Positions 24,604-35,846 of a stretch of DNA of 64,000 nt are shown here, piece by piece. The notes under the pieces are model-generated. The model was not told the DNA's origin. It worked only from the letters and a program-made list of their open reading frames with translations, and ran no database searches. The stretch spans positions 2,174,501-2,238,500 of the forward strand of contig OX485807.1 in the NCBI GenBank assembly GCA_950295325.1, read 5' to 3'. Both the position numbers and the translations under genes were made by a program. How positions within the stretch are numbered: the stretch's first letter is position 1; the number at the start of each line of letters is the position of its first letter. Source of the DNA: Polytrichum commune. Taxonomy: Eukaryota > Streptophyta > Polytrichopsida > Polytrichales > Polytrichaceae.

Positions 24604-24718
24604 GAGTCCAATATTCAACGGAAATACGGAAATACGGATCCATTTTCCATATTTTACCCCGCTCATATGAGGATAATAGGGTCTCTTAAGTTAAAATTAA
24701 TTGTACTAGGAAATAGGG
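24604..24718 (+). repeat. Truncated LTR start of the Gypsy element
   Basis: About 115 bp starting GTCCAATATTC and ending TGTACTAGGAAATAGGG align with 29245-29359, the start of the downstream LTR-like segment, at high identity. The match stops at 24718 and gag zinc-knuckle coding follows at once. Most of the left LTR, the leader and the 5' half of gag are therefore missing. Confidence 0.75.
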
Positions 24719-24738
24719 GCGTAAACTAAGGGGCGGGC

Positions 24739-27700
24739 ATGCAGCCGCGTTACCCAAGCCGACCACCCGGATACTGCTTCAACTGCGGAAGCCCGGGTCA
24801 CTACGCCACCAGCTGCCCATTCTCGAGACAAGGTCAGGGGGCACCGCGGATCCTCCCATGCCAGAATTGCCAAGAATACGGGCATTCCGCTCCCCAGTGC
24901 CAAAAACCAGTACAGGTAAGGCCGGTATTCAATCCAGTGGAAGTCCTGCCTCGGGAACAGACGGGGCTCAACTACGGCCACACGGCCGGAATAGAGAATC
25001 CGGAAAAATGACGAGATGAAGTGGAGACGACCAAGGAGGCCGAAGGACCCGTCTTCCGGGTCACCTTGCGTAGCTCCACCAAGAACCGTCCAGAGGTAAC
25101 CAGTAACGGTAGAAATAGAAGGGGCAGGCATAGAGGTAGTAAGAAGAAAGTAGTTTCAGATCCGGACTCTAGCGATGAAGCCCCCACTCCGGAAGTTCCA
25201 AAATCCCTCCCCAGGGTAGACACCGAAAGTGGGGTAGACCAACATCGGATTCCGGAAGACGTCAGTGCGGAAATTAGGAGAGAGTTAGCCGACTCCGGAT
25301 CGTCCCCGATCCGGACGACGGTCACGTTCGATGACGTTCCGGTTATCATCCCGGCCACTCTCAAAGTAGACGAATACGATATTATAAAGGACATCAAATC
25401 GCAGAAGTCTAACGTTACCATCGGACAGTTCCTCCACGACAATGTAAACTATCAGAAGGTCATCCGGGAAGCTTGGAGTAAAAGACGGAGAAGGAAAACA
25501 AAGTTGCCATCCGTCACCACTAACTTCCTGCAGGTGGAAGATCAGGGCGCTCCGGAGGTAACGGTGATAGTGGAAGGGTGCACGATCCCACGAGTTCCGG
25601 TCGATGGCGGATCCGGGGTCAACCTCATGCTGGAAGACACCGCTTTCGACCTCGGATACACCTCCTTCGAAGCCACTAATCAAGTACTCCGAATGGCAGA
25701 TCAGTCCCGAGTACTCCCCATAGGGCGACTTTCCCAAGTCCCGACGGTGATAGGGGAGGTCACATACTTACTGAACTACGTGGTCATCCGGGTCAATTCC
25801 GGAAGAGCCTTCCCAATGTTGTTGGGTCGACCCTGGCTGTACATAGCCGGAGTACTCGTCGACTGGGGATCCAAAGAATTCGTACTCGGAAGGACCAAGC
25901 AAAGGATCCCCTGGAAGCTGGACAGTTACCAAGGCGAGACCAGCGATTCAGACGGATACACGACGGACTGGTCCGATCCGGAGGGGGAGGAGGAAGCCTT
26001 GAGTTACTTCGTCGAGCCCTTCGTTGAAAGCACGGAAGTCGAATTCAAATTTCCACACCCGGTTAAAGATTTAACTCAGCCAGAAGAAACCCAGGATGGA
26101 AAGACGGAAACTCCTGAGGTCGGACCAGAGGACCGGTCCCTAGGAGAGATCAATGTGCCACTGTCGGCCGGATGGATACGAGACCAACTAGTCGACGGGA
26201 AGCTACCCCCAGTGGGACTGAAGGCGGAGGATGCCGGCTTACGGTGGAGTGTTTTCTGGAAGGACGTCGAGGAACAGAATCCGGATAAAATCAAGAACAT
26301 AGTCAACCCCGCGGACTATGAGAAAGTGGAGGTAGAACCCGGCCGGACCTTCTTGATGAGGAAGTCTATGAGCTCGGCGGAACGAGCAAGCTACGTGGTA
26401 CTCCTAAGAGACTACTCCGACCTGTTCGCATGGAGTCCGGATGACTTGCAAGGAATACCCCCGGAATTAGGACAACAACACATCGACCTCGTGGACGGCT
26501 CCGCCCCTGTCCGACAAAGGCAATACCGATTAAATCCGAAGTACTCGCTGATGGTAAAGGAAGAGATCGATAGTCTGTTGAAAGCCGGATTCATTTATCC
26601 GGTGTGCAACTCTGAATGGGTCTCTCCCATCGTCGTGGTGCCCAAAAAGATCGGAGCGGACGGAAAGGTAAAAATCCGGGTCTGCTAGGACTTCCGGAAG
26701 TTGAACGCAGCCACCAAAAATGACTACTTTCCGCTGCCATTCACAGATATCATACTGGACCATGTATCCGGACACGAGTGTTACAGCTTCCTAGATGGAT
26801 TTTCCGGATACAACTAGGTCTTCATCCGGAAGGGGGACCAACTCAAAACGACGTTCACCACCGAGTGGGGGACGTTCGCCTTTAACCGAATGCCCTTCGG
26901 ACTGTGCAATGCTCTGGGTACCTTCCAACGGCTCATGATGGACATATTTAAGGATTTCTTGAGGCACTTCCTAGAGGTATTCATCGACGACTTTGCGGTG
27001 TTTAGCGAACGGATGGATCACCATGAATTCCTCCGAAGAACCTTTCAGCGCTGCCGCGAAATCGGATTGAAACTGCATCCGGGGAAGTGCTTCCTGGGCA
27101 TGGAATCCGGGGTTCTCTTGGGACACGTGGTCAGCCGACACGGATTAGAGGTGGACTCAGACAAAGTCCGGGCTATCCTAGCCCTGGTAGCACCCAAGAC
27201 CGTTCGGGAGGTCAGGGGTTTCCTCGGATGCGTGGGGTACTACCGGAGGTTTATAGGGAATTATGCCAAAGTGGCCACCCCACTGACGGAACTCTTGAAG
27301 AGGGAGACGGATTTCGTTTGGACGGATCGGCGGCAAAAGGCTTTCGAGGAACTAAAGAGGTCCTTGACTACAAAACCAATTCCTTCTCCGTCAGATTGGG
27401 AGCAAGAGTTCCACGTCACCCTGGACGCTTCCGGATGGTGCCTTGGAGCCATACTATGGCAATACCAAGGAGGCCGGAAGGAATGCCCCATTTATTACGC
27501 CAGCCAACAAATGAGTCCGGCGGAGCGGAACTACACCACCACGGAGAGAGAAGCTTTAACGGTGGTATACGCTTGTAGGAAGTTCCGGCACTACCTGTTA
27601 GGGTACCGGATCGTGTTCCACACAGACCACAACTCCTTGAAGTACCTGGTCAATAAGCTGGACTTATCCGGAAGGATAGCCCGCTGGATCCTACTATTTC

Positions 27701-29181
27701 AGGAGTTCGACTACGAGGTAGTAGTGAAATCTGGAAAAGCCAACTCTAACGCAGACTATTTGTCCCGACAGAGGGGACCGGAAGCGGTCTCCACCATAGA
27801 GACCTCATTTCCGGATGAGTTCCCGGATGACGTGCCCGTGTTCCACCTCTCTGGGGAGGAACCTTCTGCATACGAGGACGTCATCAAGTACCTAACGGAG
27901 AAAACGTATCCTTCCGGGTTGTCACGGGAGGGGAAGATGGTCTTCCAGACCAAGGTGGCCCCCTTCACCTTAATCAAGGGAACCCTCTTCCGGATGGGTC
28001 TGGACGACCAGCTATGGCGATGCTTAGAGAAGCCGGAACAAGGAAAGGTCGTGAGGGCTCTGCATTCCGGCCCGTCGGGAGGTCACTTTGTTGCCGTCAC
28101 TATCATCCACCGGATCCGGAAAGCCGAATACTGGTGGCCGTATGTTAATAGGAACGTGAAGGCCTTTGTAGGGAGGTGCGATCAGTGTCAAAGGACGGGT
28201 GCACCCTCGTTCCGGAACCATTGGCCGCTAACGCCGATCATTCCGCTAGCACCATTCGAAAAGTGGGGAATCGATTTTATCAGTCCCATAGACCCCATGA
28301 GTGCCCGGAAGCGGAGGTACATAATCCTCGCCACGGATTATGCGACCAAGTGGGTAGAGGCAAGAACAACCGTAAAGAATGACGCCAGCACGGCGACATC
28401 ATTCATGTTTGAAGAGATCATGATGCGGTTCGGCCATCCGCTAGAGTTGGTGAGCGATAGGGGAAAACATTTCCTAAATGATGTGATCTTCAACATCACC
28501 TCACGATACTCAATCAAACACCGAAAGACAACGCCGTACAATCCAAAGGCAAATGGGTTGACGGAACGGGCCAACGGCATAGTCGGAATTTTTTTAAATA
28601 AATTGGTATCCGCACACAAGACGGATTGGGACCAGAAGCTGCCTTCCGCCGTACATGCATACAACACCTCTGAAAAGCGGACTACGGGTAAGAGTCCTTT
28701 CTTCCTTGTATTTGGGCAGGGGGCTATTCACGGGGTGGAATTGGAAATAGAGTCCTTGCGGGTCATGGCGTACTGGGAGGGGACCCGGACGGAAGACCCA
28801 GGGTACCGGATGATGGCAATCCAGGACCTGGAGGAGGCCCGTACGGAAGCCCTCAAGCGTACCATTTCCGTCCAGGCTGACCGAAAGGAGAAATTCGACG
28901 CCAAATTCCCATGGAGCCACGGGATCCGGAAGGGCGGATTGGTGCTACTCTACGATAACCGGCATGAACGGTTTCCGGGTAAACTGCATACCCGGTGGAC
29001 GAGCCCATACCGGGTAGCGGAGTTATTCAAAAACGGATCACTCCAACTTGAGGACCTGCAAGGGAATTGGCTGGGGACCCGTGTGAACGGATCCCGAGTC
29101 AAGGAGTACCGACCAGACGTCTCAACAGAAGACGAGGAGGATACCCGCTCACACGAAGAACCTACGCCAGGTATGTCTTAA
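24739..29181 (+). mobile_element. Ty3/Gypsy gag-pol (zinc knuckles, PR, RT, RNase H, integrase), stop-interrupted
   Basis: One reading frame from 24739 to 29181, broken by stops at 25009-25011 (TGA), 26686-26688 (TAG) and 26815-26817 (TAG), with no frameshift. Domains in order: two CCHC knuckles (CFNCGSPGHYATSC, CQNCQEYGHSAPQC); protease with VDGGSGVNLML (normally DSGAT/S) and LLGRPWL; RT with SPIVVVPKK, DFRKLN, FNRMPFGL and catalytic FIDDFAVF; RNase H with LDASGW, TEREAL and HTDHNSL; integrase with an HHCC finger (CDQCQRTG), the core Asp in WGIDF, DRGKHF, and TERAN carrying the Glu. Without the three stops the polyprotein would look complete from the knuckles on. The N-terminal gag is deleted. 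It copies and integrates the element's own RNA. No LTR pair bounds it cleanly. Confidence 0.93.
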
Positions 29182-29239
29182 ACCAAGTATAGTTCAATTC
29201 GGATGTTCGCGGGGACTCTCACATTTGGAAGTGGGGTAA

Positions 29240-29840
29240 TGTGGGAGTCCAATATTCGACGGAAATACAGAAATACGGATCCATTTTCCGTCTTTTACCC
29301 TGCTCATATGAGGATAATAGGGTCTCTTAGGTTAAAATTAATTGTACTAGGAAATAGGGCATTCTAAATCCGCCTCGCACGATAAAAAGAATAAAAAAAA
29401 GTATCATTACGGGTCCGGTAAATTGGATTAAGGGGACCGTTTGATCATGGTCCGGACCGCTGGTCCGGACTAAGTAACGGTTACGCCACGTTCAACTAAC
29501 GGTCCGGAAGTGGAGAGACCGTTACAACGGACTTATGACGGTTGGGGGAAAAACCGTTGGTAAAACCGTTGGTAAAAACCGTCGGAAAACGGTTGGCGAC
29601 CGTTTTCCGTTAAACCGAACGGTAACAGGGGAAGGAAGAGGGAGGAAGGATATTTAAGGGTCCCTTCCTTCTCCTCCCCACTTTTTTGCAAGAAGAAAAA
29701 GATTGTTGAGAGAACGAGTGGTGAGGCTGTCTTTTTTCGAGCCGCCAGCAGTTGGATTGCTGGGACTCTGTAATTTCCAGTTACCGGCAGTTAGCTTGCC
29801 GGGACTCCGTAGCAGTTCAGCGGAAGAGAGGGGATCCGGA
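29240..29840 (+). repeat. Gypsy LTR-like segment (3' LTR of one copy or 5' LTR of the next)
   Basis: Begins TGTGGGAGTCC just after a purine-rich tract (GGAAGTGGGGTAA), as expected for a 3' LTR next to a polypurine tract. The first 115 bp match 24604-24718. Further on come repeated GGTCCGGAC, CCGTTGG and AACGGT motifs, then TATTTAAGGG near 29651, a plausible TATA box, followed by a possible transcript leader. The right end is not defined: no second full copy is present and I saw no certain primer-binding site. Confidence 0.6.
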
Positions 29841-29889
29841 GGGGAGAGAATTTCCGTAGCTGAGACCTAAGTTGAGAGGAGATAGGAAG

Positions 29890-30985
29890 ATGCCGGAAGC
29901 ACGGGAAGAGGATCGGAGGGAACCCATCCCGGTTCCGCTCAAAGCCCTCATCCCTGCAATTCCGAGGGAGGACGGGGAACTGCAGGAGCTAGCGGAGGAT
30001 CTCCGGGTTATGGGTTGCACGGGGTTGCTCGCCAAACCCTAGAACCTCCGAGCGGAAGATACCCTCCGAGAGTTCAAGTTCAAGAGAGGGAATCAGTGGC
30101 TAGGAACCAAGAGGAGGGATCCAGATAGTTGGACTCCGGATGTTTGGAATAGGGTCTATGGGTTTCCGAGGGGAATTGCAGAGGGATGGGCCGGCCGCCG
30201 CGATGGCATGTTCGCCGGAAAGTTTCGAGGGGACGCGGACCCGAAGGACGGCTTCCACCCCATGAACTGCCGGAACCTTAGAGAGAGGAGGGTATTAGAA
30301 TTCCTCCTGCCCATCCTTAACCCGGACAAGCCCAAGCGGATTAGCCTTACCATGGCTAACACCCTGTTCGGAGCTATGTCCGGAGTCCGGCCCGTGAATT
30401 TGGGGCTGATAATTCAAGAAATAGTAGGACGGGCCCTCCCCAATGTAGGCCGGAAACCCTCCTTCCTCTCCCCCTTCATTTTGCACCTCTATCAGCATTT
30501 TGATTGCATCACAGCCGAGGAGGACCTGCTGACAATAGCGGCGGACGAGGTCACCTACAAGCTCCATCCGGAAGTCGGAGACCTCGAGACGGAAACTTCC
30601 AGCCACCCCATCATTCCGGAAGCGCCTCCCTCTTCACCCGGAAGCCCGCCGCCGACCCTCCAGAGGCCAATCTCTCCTCCCCCTCACTATCATCCGGAAC
30701 CCGGACCCAGCCGGGAGACCACTTGGCGGACTGTGGATCTCTCCGCTTGGGACTTTCCGGAAAATCCCTTCAAGCGGGTCTAGGAGGGGTTGGAAGATCT
30801 ACAGAACCAGTACTTCCGGCTGGAACACATCGTCCGGGGAGCGAACCAGGCCCTGGACGACTGCGGACCCGGAAATATTCTCCGGGAATTGGCAAAGAGG
30901 GCGGACAGGAAGGAGCTCGAGCAGGCCAAGACAGAGAACGCTCACCTGACCGCGCAGGTAGCAGCCATGACTAAGGAGCTGAGTC
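29890..30985 (+). pseudogene. Gag-like reading frame of a second Gypsy copy
   Basis: An ATG at 29890 opens a frame that runs to about 30985 with only two stops, TAG at 30040-30042 and TAG at 30781-30783. The product has a capsid-like N-terminal part (WTPDVWNRVYGFPRG, FHPMNCRNLRERR), then a Pro/Ser-rich linker (PPSSPGSPPPTLQRPISPPP), and a coiled-coil-like end (RLEHIVRGA, ADRKELEQAKTENAHL). Its position just after an LTR-like segment, and the shared CCGGA-rich composition, make it the gag N-terminal half missing from the upstream copy. Coding ends abruptly at ~30990, where opposite-strand sequence starts. I did not recognise a specific capsid family. Confidence 0.6.
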
Positions 30986-30989
30986 AGGT

Positions 30990-31310
30990 TCTCTGGAACT
31001 TGATAGATTTCCATCTCACATGTGTAGGTCCTCAAAAACTTGGTAATATCCTTCCCATCAAACATTCCCACCTTTCCAATAACATCCCTTAATGCTTTGG
31101 TAGCCCCTTGCCCAGTAGCATTAGCAGATTGACGATCCATCAACATCTGCATAGCTCTCAAAAACTCTCCAGCAAGACTTTGACCATGGCCAGGCTCCCG
31201 AGAACCACCCCCAAACTCCACATCACTTGTCGTGTCCCCCATCTTGCCTCAACCAAAACCGATGCCCCAAAGCACCTCTCAGTGGAAGCACCAAATGTCG
31301 GGTAGAGTAG
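30990..31310 (-). mobile_element. Opposite-strand retrotransposon gag start with PBS-like site
   Basis: Read on the minus strand, 31242-30995 starts MGDTTSDVEFGGG and continues KALRDVIGKVGMFDGKDI, then FLRTYTCEMEIYQVP, like the N-terminal capsid part of plant LTR-retrotransposon gag. Just upstream (31303-31285 on the minus strand) is ATTTGGTGCTTCCACTGAGA, which resembles the primer-binding/leader junction of plant retroelements. The join with the plus-strand gag at ~30990 marks an insertion or deletion breakpoint. Confidence 0.55.
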
Positions 31311-32568
31311 TCTTTGCTTCGGGAAAATACTGGATCTCTGGCTGCAATTAGTTTTGGCTTAAGACATGGGAGACTAGAAAATGCACAAAGTATTCATCCT
31401 CAAAAACCCCTACAAACATTTCCATGCTCGACAAGACGTATCAACTCCCAAAATTTCCATAGAAAAAAAACTTTCAAGTACATCCACGTTTTTTTCTCCT
31501 TCTCTACATACTACCCCCAACACTCAACAACCCTCCCTTGAGGAGAGAGGGGTCCGACCCCTTAGCCTCCTCCCAAAGTCAACACTAGCCCATGCCTAAG
31601 TCACATGGGCTTCAACTAGTCATTGGCTAATCCCCATTAGCTTACTCATCCTTATCTATCCCTTAGCTTAGTCATCTAACCCTTATCTTAGCTTATTCAT
31701 CTATTCCTAATCTTAGCTTACTCATCAAAATTTCAACCGAAATAGTAAACTATCTCTACATTTTTTTTTCTTTTACCAAACTTCAAACACACAAGATGAA
31801 AATTTTAAATATTAAAACTAAACGTATAACATCAATGTATGTCTAAAAGAGGTTGAAAAGAATTCCAAGAGGAATTTTATTCCAACTGCAAGAACTTGAG
31901 GATGCGCCGAAGAATAAGTGCAACGTAGTCTGCACGATCAGCCTTAGTCAATGGATTAACTGGACCTTGCAGCCAACGTTGATGGCCGCAACTTCCTTTC
32001 GCAAGCTTAAGACAACAAAAATATTGATCATCATTTAAGCCTTCAAAAATTCCTCCAAATGTCACATCCCGAGTGTCAGGTTCAACACACCCAGCCTGCA
32101 ACAAAATCACCAATGCACGAGCATCTTGTTGAAGGTTTCCGTGTCACCGCTGCTCCACACGAGGTTGCTTCAACGGCCGAGAAGGCCCAACTTCTTCTTG
32201 TGGACGCTCATGCAGTGGTGAAGGACTAAGTGGCAGAAGAGTACGAGTCGGCAGTTGAGATAAAGAAAAATCCAGCTCAAGCTCTGGTTGAGGTTCTTCA
32301 TCTTGAGACTCAGGCAAAACTCTCCAATTCGACATGTTCAAGAAAAAGAAAAAATCAAAATAACCACATCAAACTGGTGAAGCTCTGAAATGGTCCTTCT
32401 TCTTGTAACCTAAATACTTTATAGTAGGAAGGCGCCATTCTGAAGCTTCCCCAAAAGATATGATTCTTTCTTCCACTCAAAATTCATCCAAATAAATATA
32501 AAATATAAAATGTATAAACACTGGACAAGAATATAAAGCCCTTCAGCATGCTCTGATAAACGCCAAGC
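31311..32568. other. Likely LTR/flank material, no gene assigned
   Basis: On the minus strand this region precedes the gag fragment and may hold its LTR and leader. A minus-strand frame at 32341-32144 is rich in Glu, Pro and Leu but matches nothing I know. No repeated copy within the window defines the LTR. Confidence 0.3.
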
Positions 32569-32569
32569 T

Positions 32570-32850
32570 GCGGAAGCCCAACTGGTAAAGTGCTTCAAGC
32601 GCCATAGCACTGGTCCGGGTTCGAAACCCTCTGGACCCGTATGAGCAGGCGAATGGCCACGTGGCTTGGCACTGTTGGTGAAAACTAGGCAGGTTACTAC
32701 CAGTTGGCGCCACCTACCCCCTGAGCATGTGACTCTAAGTTTCGTGGTTATAACCACGGTTCTTTCTCTTCTCCCCTCATTCCTCTGATCTCCCCCCTCC
32801 CTTTTGTCTATGTCTTTAATTTTTTTAGTTTAATTTTTATTTGTTTTAAA
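32570..32850 (+). mobile_element. tRNA-derived SINE
   Basis: The head (32570-32641) is tRNA-like: GCGGAAGCCCAACTGGTAAA holds a pol III A box, and GGTTCGAAACC (32618-32628) is an exact B box at normal spacing. It continues into unrelated body sequence (AGGCGAATGGCCACGTGGC, then CTACCAGTTGGCGCCACCTA) and ends in a T/A-rich tail. SINEs are transcribed by RNA polymerase III from such a head and mobilised by LINE enzymes. Which tRNA it came from is unclear, and no second copy is in the window. Confidence 0.65.
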
Positions 32851-32859
32851 CCCTACTCT

Positions 32860-34480
32860 CAAAACATTTCACACTATATTTATCTATTAAACAATTTCTT
32901 ACACGACACCGTCAACAACCTCGGCAACCATTTGAGGGAAGGAACAGCTCAGAAGAAGCACCGCTCTTCTTAGCTTAGAATGGTAGTTAGATTAGTTAGG
33001 CAGAATAGAGGTAGGAAGATAGGACTTAGGAGTTTTTGAAGTTAAGGAATAAAATTCTCCCTTGGGTTTTTGCCAGCGGAAAATCCGGATCTTGATCCGG
33101 GAAATCCGGGAGGATGGAAGCAGTTAGGGTTTTCTTAGCGGCGGCCGCCTGGGCCGCCGCCCTTAGGTTAGGGCTTTTTGGGCCTTTACTTAAGGTTGAA
33201 TAAGGAGCTGGAGAGGGGTTCCTTCTCCATTGTTGTATTTTGATTGCTCCTACACTAATAAATTCCTTGATTTCTCACTCCTTGACCTTCCTTGCTTGAT
33301 TTCGTGTACGAATGATTCGGATATCGTTAGCAGGGGTGAAAGAGCATGAGGGATAGGAGTTCTGGATAGGACATGGGAGAAGAGACCCGGATTAGATCTA
33401 GTTATTGCCTTGCGGATCCTCTCTGTGTGTAGTGGGAGGGAAACCTCACTGTTCCGGATGGTTGAGTAACGTCTAGGTGGGATAGCCGCTGGGAGGATTG
33501 GGTGAAATCTGGAAGGGACCCGGACTTACGCCAATCTGATCTTCTGAAGAGGTCCCACTGCCCTTAGACGGACCAATCCGGAAGGTGGTACGGATCGCCC
33601 AGTTAGCTCAGATTGAGTAGAGCCTAAGGTAGTGGTAGCCGGATCGATCCGTCGGAAGGAGGAGGGAAGGACCGGAACAGTTAGGATTCCGGGTCGGAGG
33701 CCATCTCCGGAGTGTAGTGGGGAAGGGACCTCATTGTTCCGGATGTCTGGGTAACGTCTAGGTGAGATAGCCGTGGGGGAAGACTGGGTAAAGATCCGGA
33801 AGGAGTCCGGACTTGCGCCAATCTGATCTTCTGAAGAGGTCTCGCCGCTTGTGGACGGGACAATCTGGAAAGTGGTACGGATCACCCACTTATCCCGTCG
33901 AGTCGGATCTCCGGGCGGAATCTGGAATACTCCGGTCGTTGTAGTCCTAAGATATAACCCGGATCTCCCTGTGTGACCCACCAAGACGGATTTGCCCAAT
34001 CCGGATTGGTTGTGAGGGAATATCCGGATCCCAATCTTATAAGGGACGTCTTCACCGGAAGAAACCACCTATTCTAGAGGGTAGAACGTAGAGGGGTAAA
34101 TCTAGACCATAGGGGTGAGTAAGTATTATAATTAGGACCTAGAGATACAATCCGGAAAGGCAAACTCTGGAAGAAGAAGGGTTTCCAAAAGACCGGAAGA
34201 CCGGAAACCGGAGTTTCCGGAAATTCGGCTAAGGAGTGGAAGATATGTGGGTACGGAGAGTTCCCGACCTCCTACACTTCACAGAATCCCTGGACATCCG
34301 GACATCCGGACAAAACCGGATTAGGCACTTAAAAACGCTAATCCGAATATTTTGGTATTCACGTGCCCCCACAGGATCCGTTGGTTTCTCGAACAATTCA
34401 GGGTTATTATGTCCACGGGAATGGGGTGCCTTTCCAACAAATTGAATTCAAACTACCTCTAAATCCATGGAAATAGGCAC
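32860..34480. repeat. CCGGA-rich LTR-like region with a diverged tandem duplication
   Basis: Shares with 24.7-31 kb an extreme density of CCGGA/TCCGG. TTACTTAAGGTTGAATAAGG near 33186 and a polyadenylation-like AATAAA context near 33259 would fit an LTR U3-R region. A block of ~180 bp beginning near 33425 (GTTCCGGATG, GTAACGTCTAGGTG, CCAATCTGATCTTCTGAAGA) recurs about 285 bp later, from ~33710, with many substitutions. No coding sequence was recognised. Confidence 0.5.
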
Positions 34481-35079
34481 CGCTTCTCCTAAAATTACCC
34501 AAGAAAATCTAAATTTTCCGCTCTCCGCTATACGCTCACATAGAAAAGTTTCCCACTTCATACATATCTTCATCATATTAATGAGGCACAAATTTTTACT
34601 ATGTTTGGCTCCATGATCTCAAAATGACATTTTGTATAGAATTGAGCCTACTTCCCTTATTATATTTGAAAGTTATATCACAATGAAAGGGCATACCACT
34701 TGTTCACTTTTACCATGCTTTGGCCCTACTACTATTGTCATGAGGTGTGAATGTGACTTGTTGCAACATATTATTGGGATTGATGATGGGGTCATAAACC
34801 ACCATGGTTGTCTATCGCGATGTCATGACGGGGTCGTGCCGTCATGACGCGTCGTGTCGGGTCGGACCCCTCCGTCACGACACAATAGGCTCCTCGTAGG
34901 GTCAAACTAGGGTCAACCTAGTAGGGTAGGTAAAATACTTACCTTCTTGCCAAGGTGGCGTCCTATGTGGCAAAAAATGCCGACGTGGATGTGCATATTT
35001 CCCTTGGCATGTAAACCATTTTGCCATTGTGTTTATCATTTTGTTAAAATCAAAGTAATAAAATATTACTAAGGAGGGT

Positions 35080-35490
35080 GTAGGTCGGACGGGGGGAACG
35101 GGTGGGGAGCGCGGGCGGACGTGTGGGAACGCGGGGGAACGTGGGGTCGGACGGGGGTGGGGGTCGGGCGGGGGGGGGGGGAAGGGTCGGACGGAGGGGG
35201 GAGGATCAGGTGGGGTGGGAAGGTAGGGTAGGGTCGGGGGGGTAGGGTCGGGGTGGGGTCGGGGAGGGAAGGTCGGACGGGGAGGGAGGACGGGAAGGGA
35301 CGGGGTTAGGGTATGGGGAACGGGGGGAAGGTAAGTGGGAACAGGGGGGGGGGGACGGGGGGGAACGCGGGGAGTGTGTGGGAACGTGGGGAGCGGGGGA
35401 TGGGAGCGGGTTTAGGAGGTTTGGATAGGACGGGATGGATGGGAACGGGGGAGGGGAACGGGAGGGAGGACGGGGTATATAAGTGGGGGG
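35080..35490. repeat. G-rich low-complexity array (left of the hAT unit)
   Basis: About 400 bp almost free of C on the plus strand, built from GTCGGACGGGG, GGGAACGGG and GGTAGGGTCGG variants. Similar words occur at 42029-42165 and 45275-45373, always G-rich on the plus strand. Many runs of three or more G could form G-quadruplexes. Confidence 0.8.
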
Positions 35491-35846
35491 ACCACTTATC
35501 TACCTCATTCTACTCCTTGTGGGAGCCCGGTCGGCCCTCCCCTTAAAGAGAGCGTGGGGCACGCGGGGCACTCGGGGGAGTGTGGGGTCCCTATTTGGGG
35601 GCCCTTTTATCTTTATTGGGGAAATACTCACGTGTTTTGTGGGTGTGTTTTTGGTGGCTATTTTTTGACTTTAATTTTTAACAACATTTTTGAACTTATT
35701 CCACGGCAACACTATTTTGAAGTATATGCTTGGATGTTTTTGTAGCACTATTATGAAGTGCAAGTAGTATTTTAAAACTTTAGAGTTATACACTAGACTT
35801 AGAAATCACAATTGGGGTGGATATAGCAAGTGGAGGATATATAGAC

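Noticed and set aside
28338-28920. Minus-strand ORFs opposite the integrase
   Set aside because: They are antisense shadows of the Gypsy pol frame, which carries all the recognisable motifs.
33526-34068. 180-aa minus-strand ORF as a gene
   Set aside because: It lies in the CCGGA-rich duplicated LTR-like block, has a low-complexity composition from that bias, and shows no domain.
35313-35546. Gly-rich ORF in the G tract
   Set aside because: A by-product of GGN codons in low-complexity G-rich DNA.
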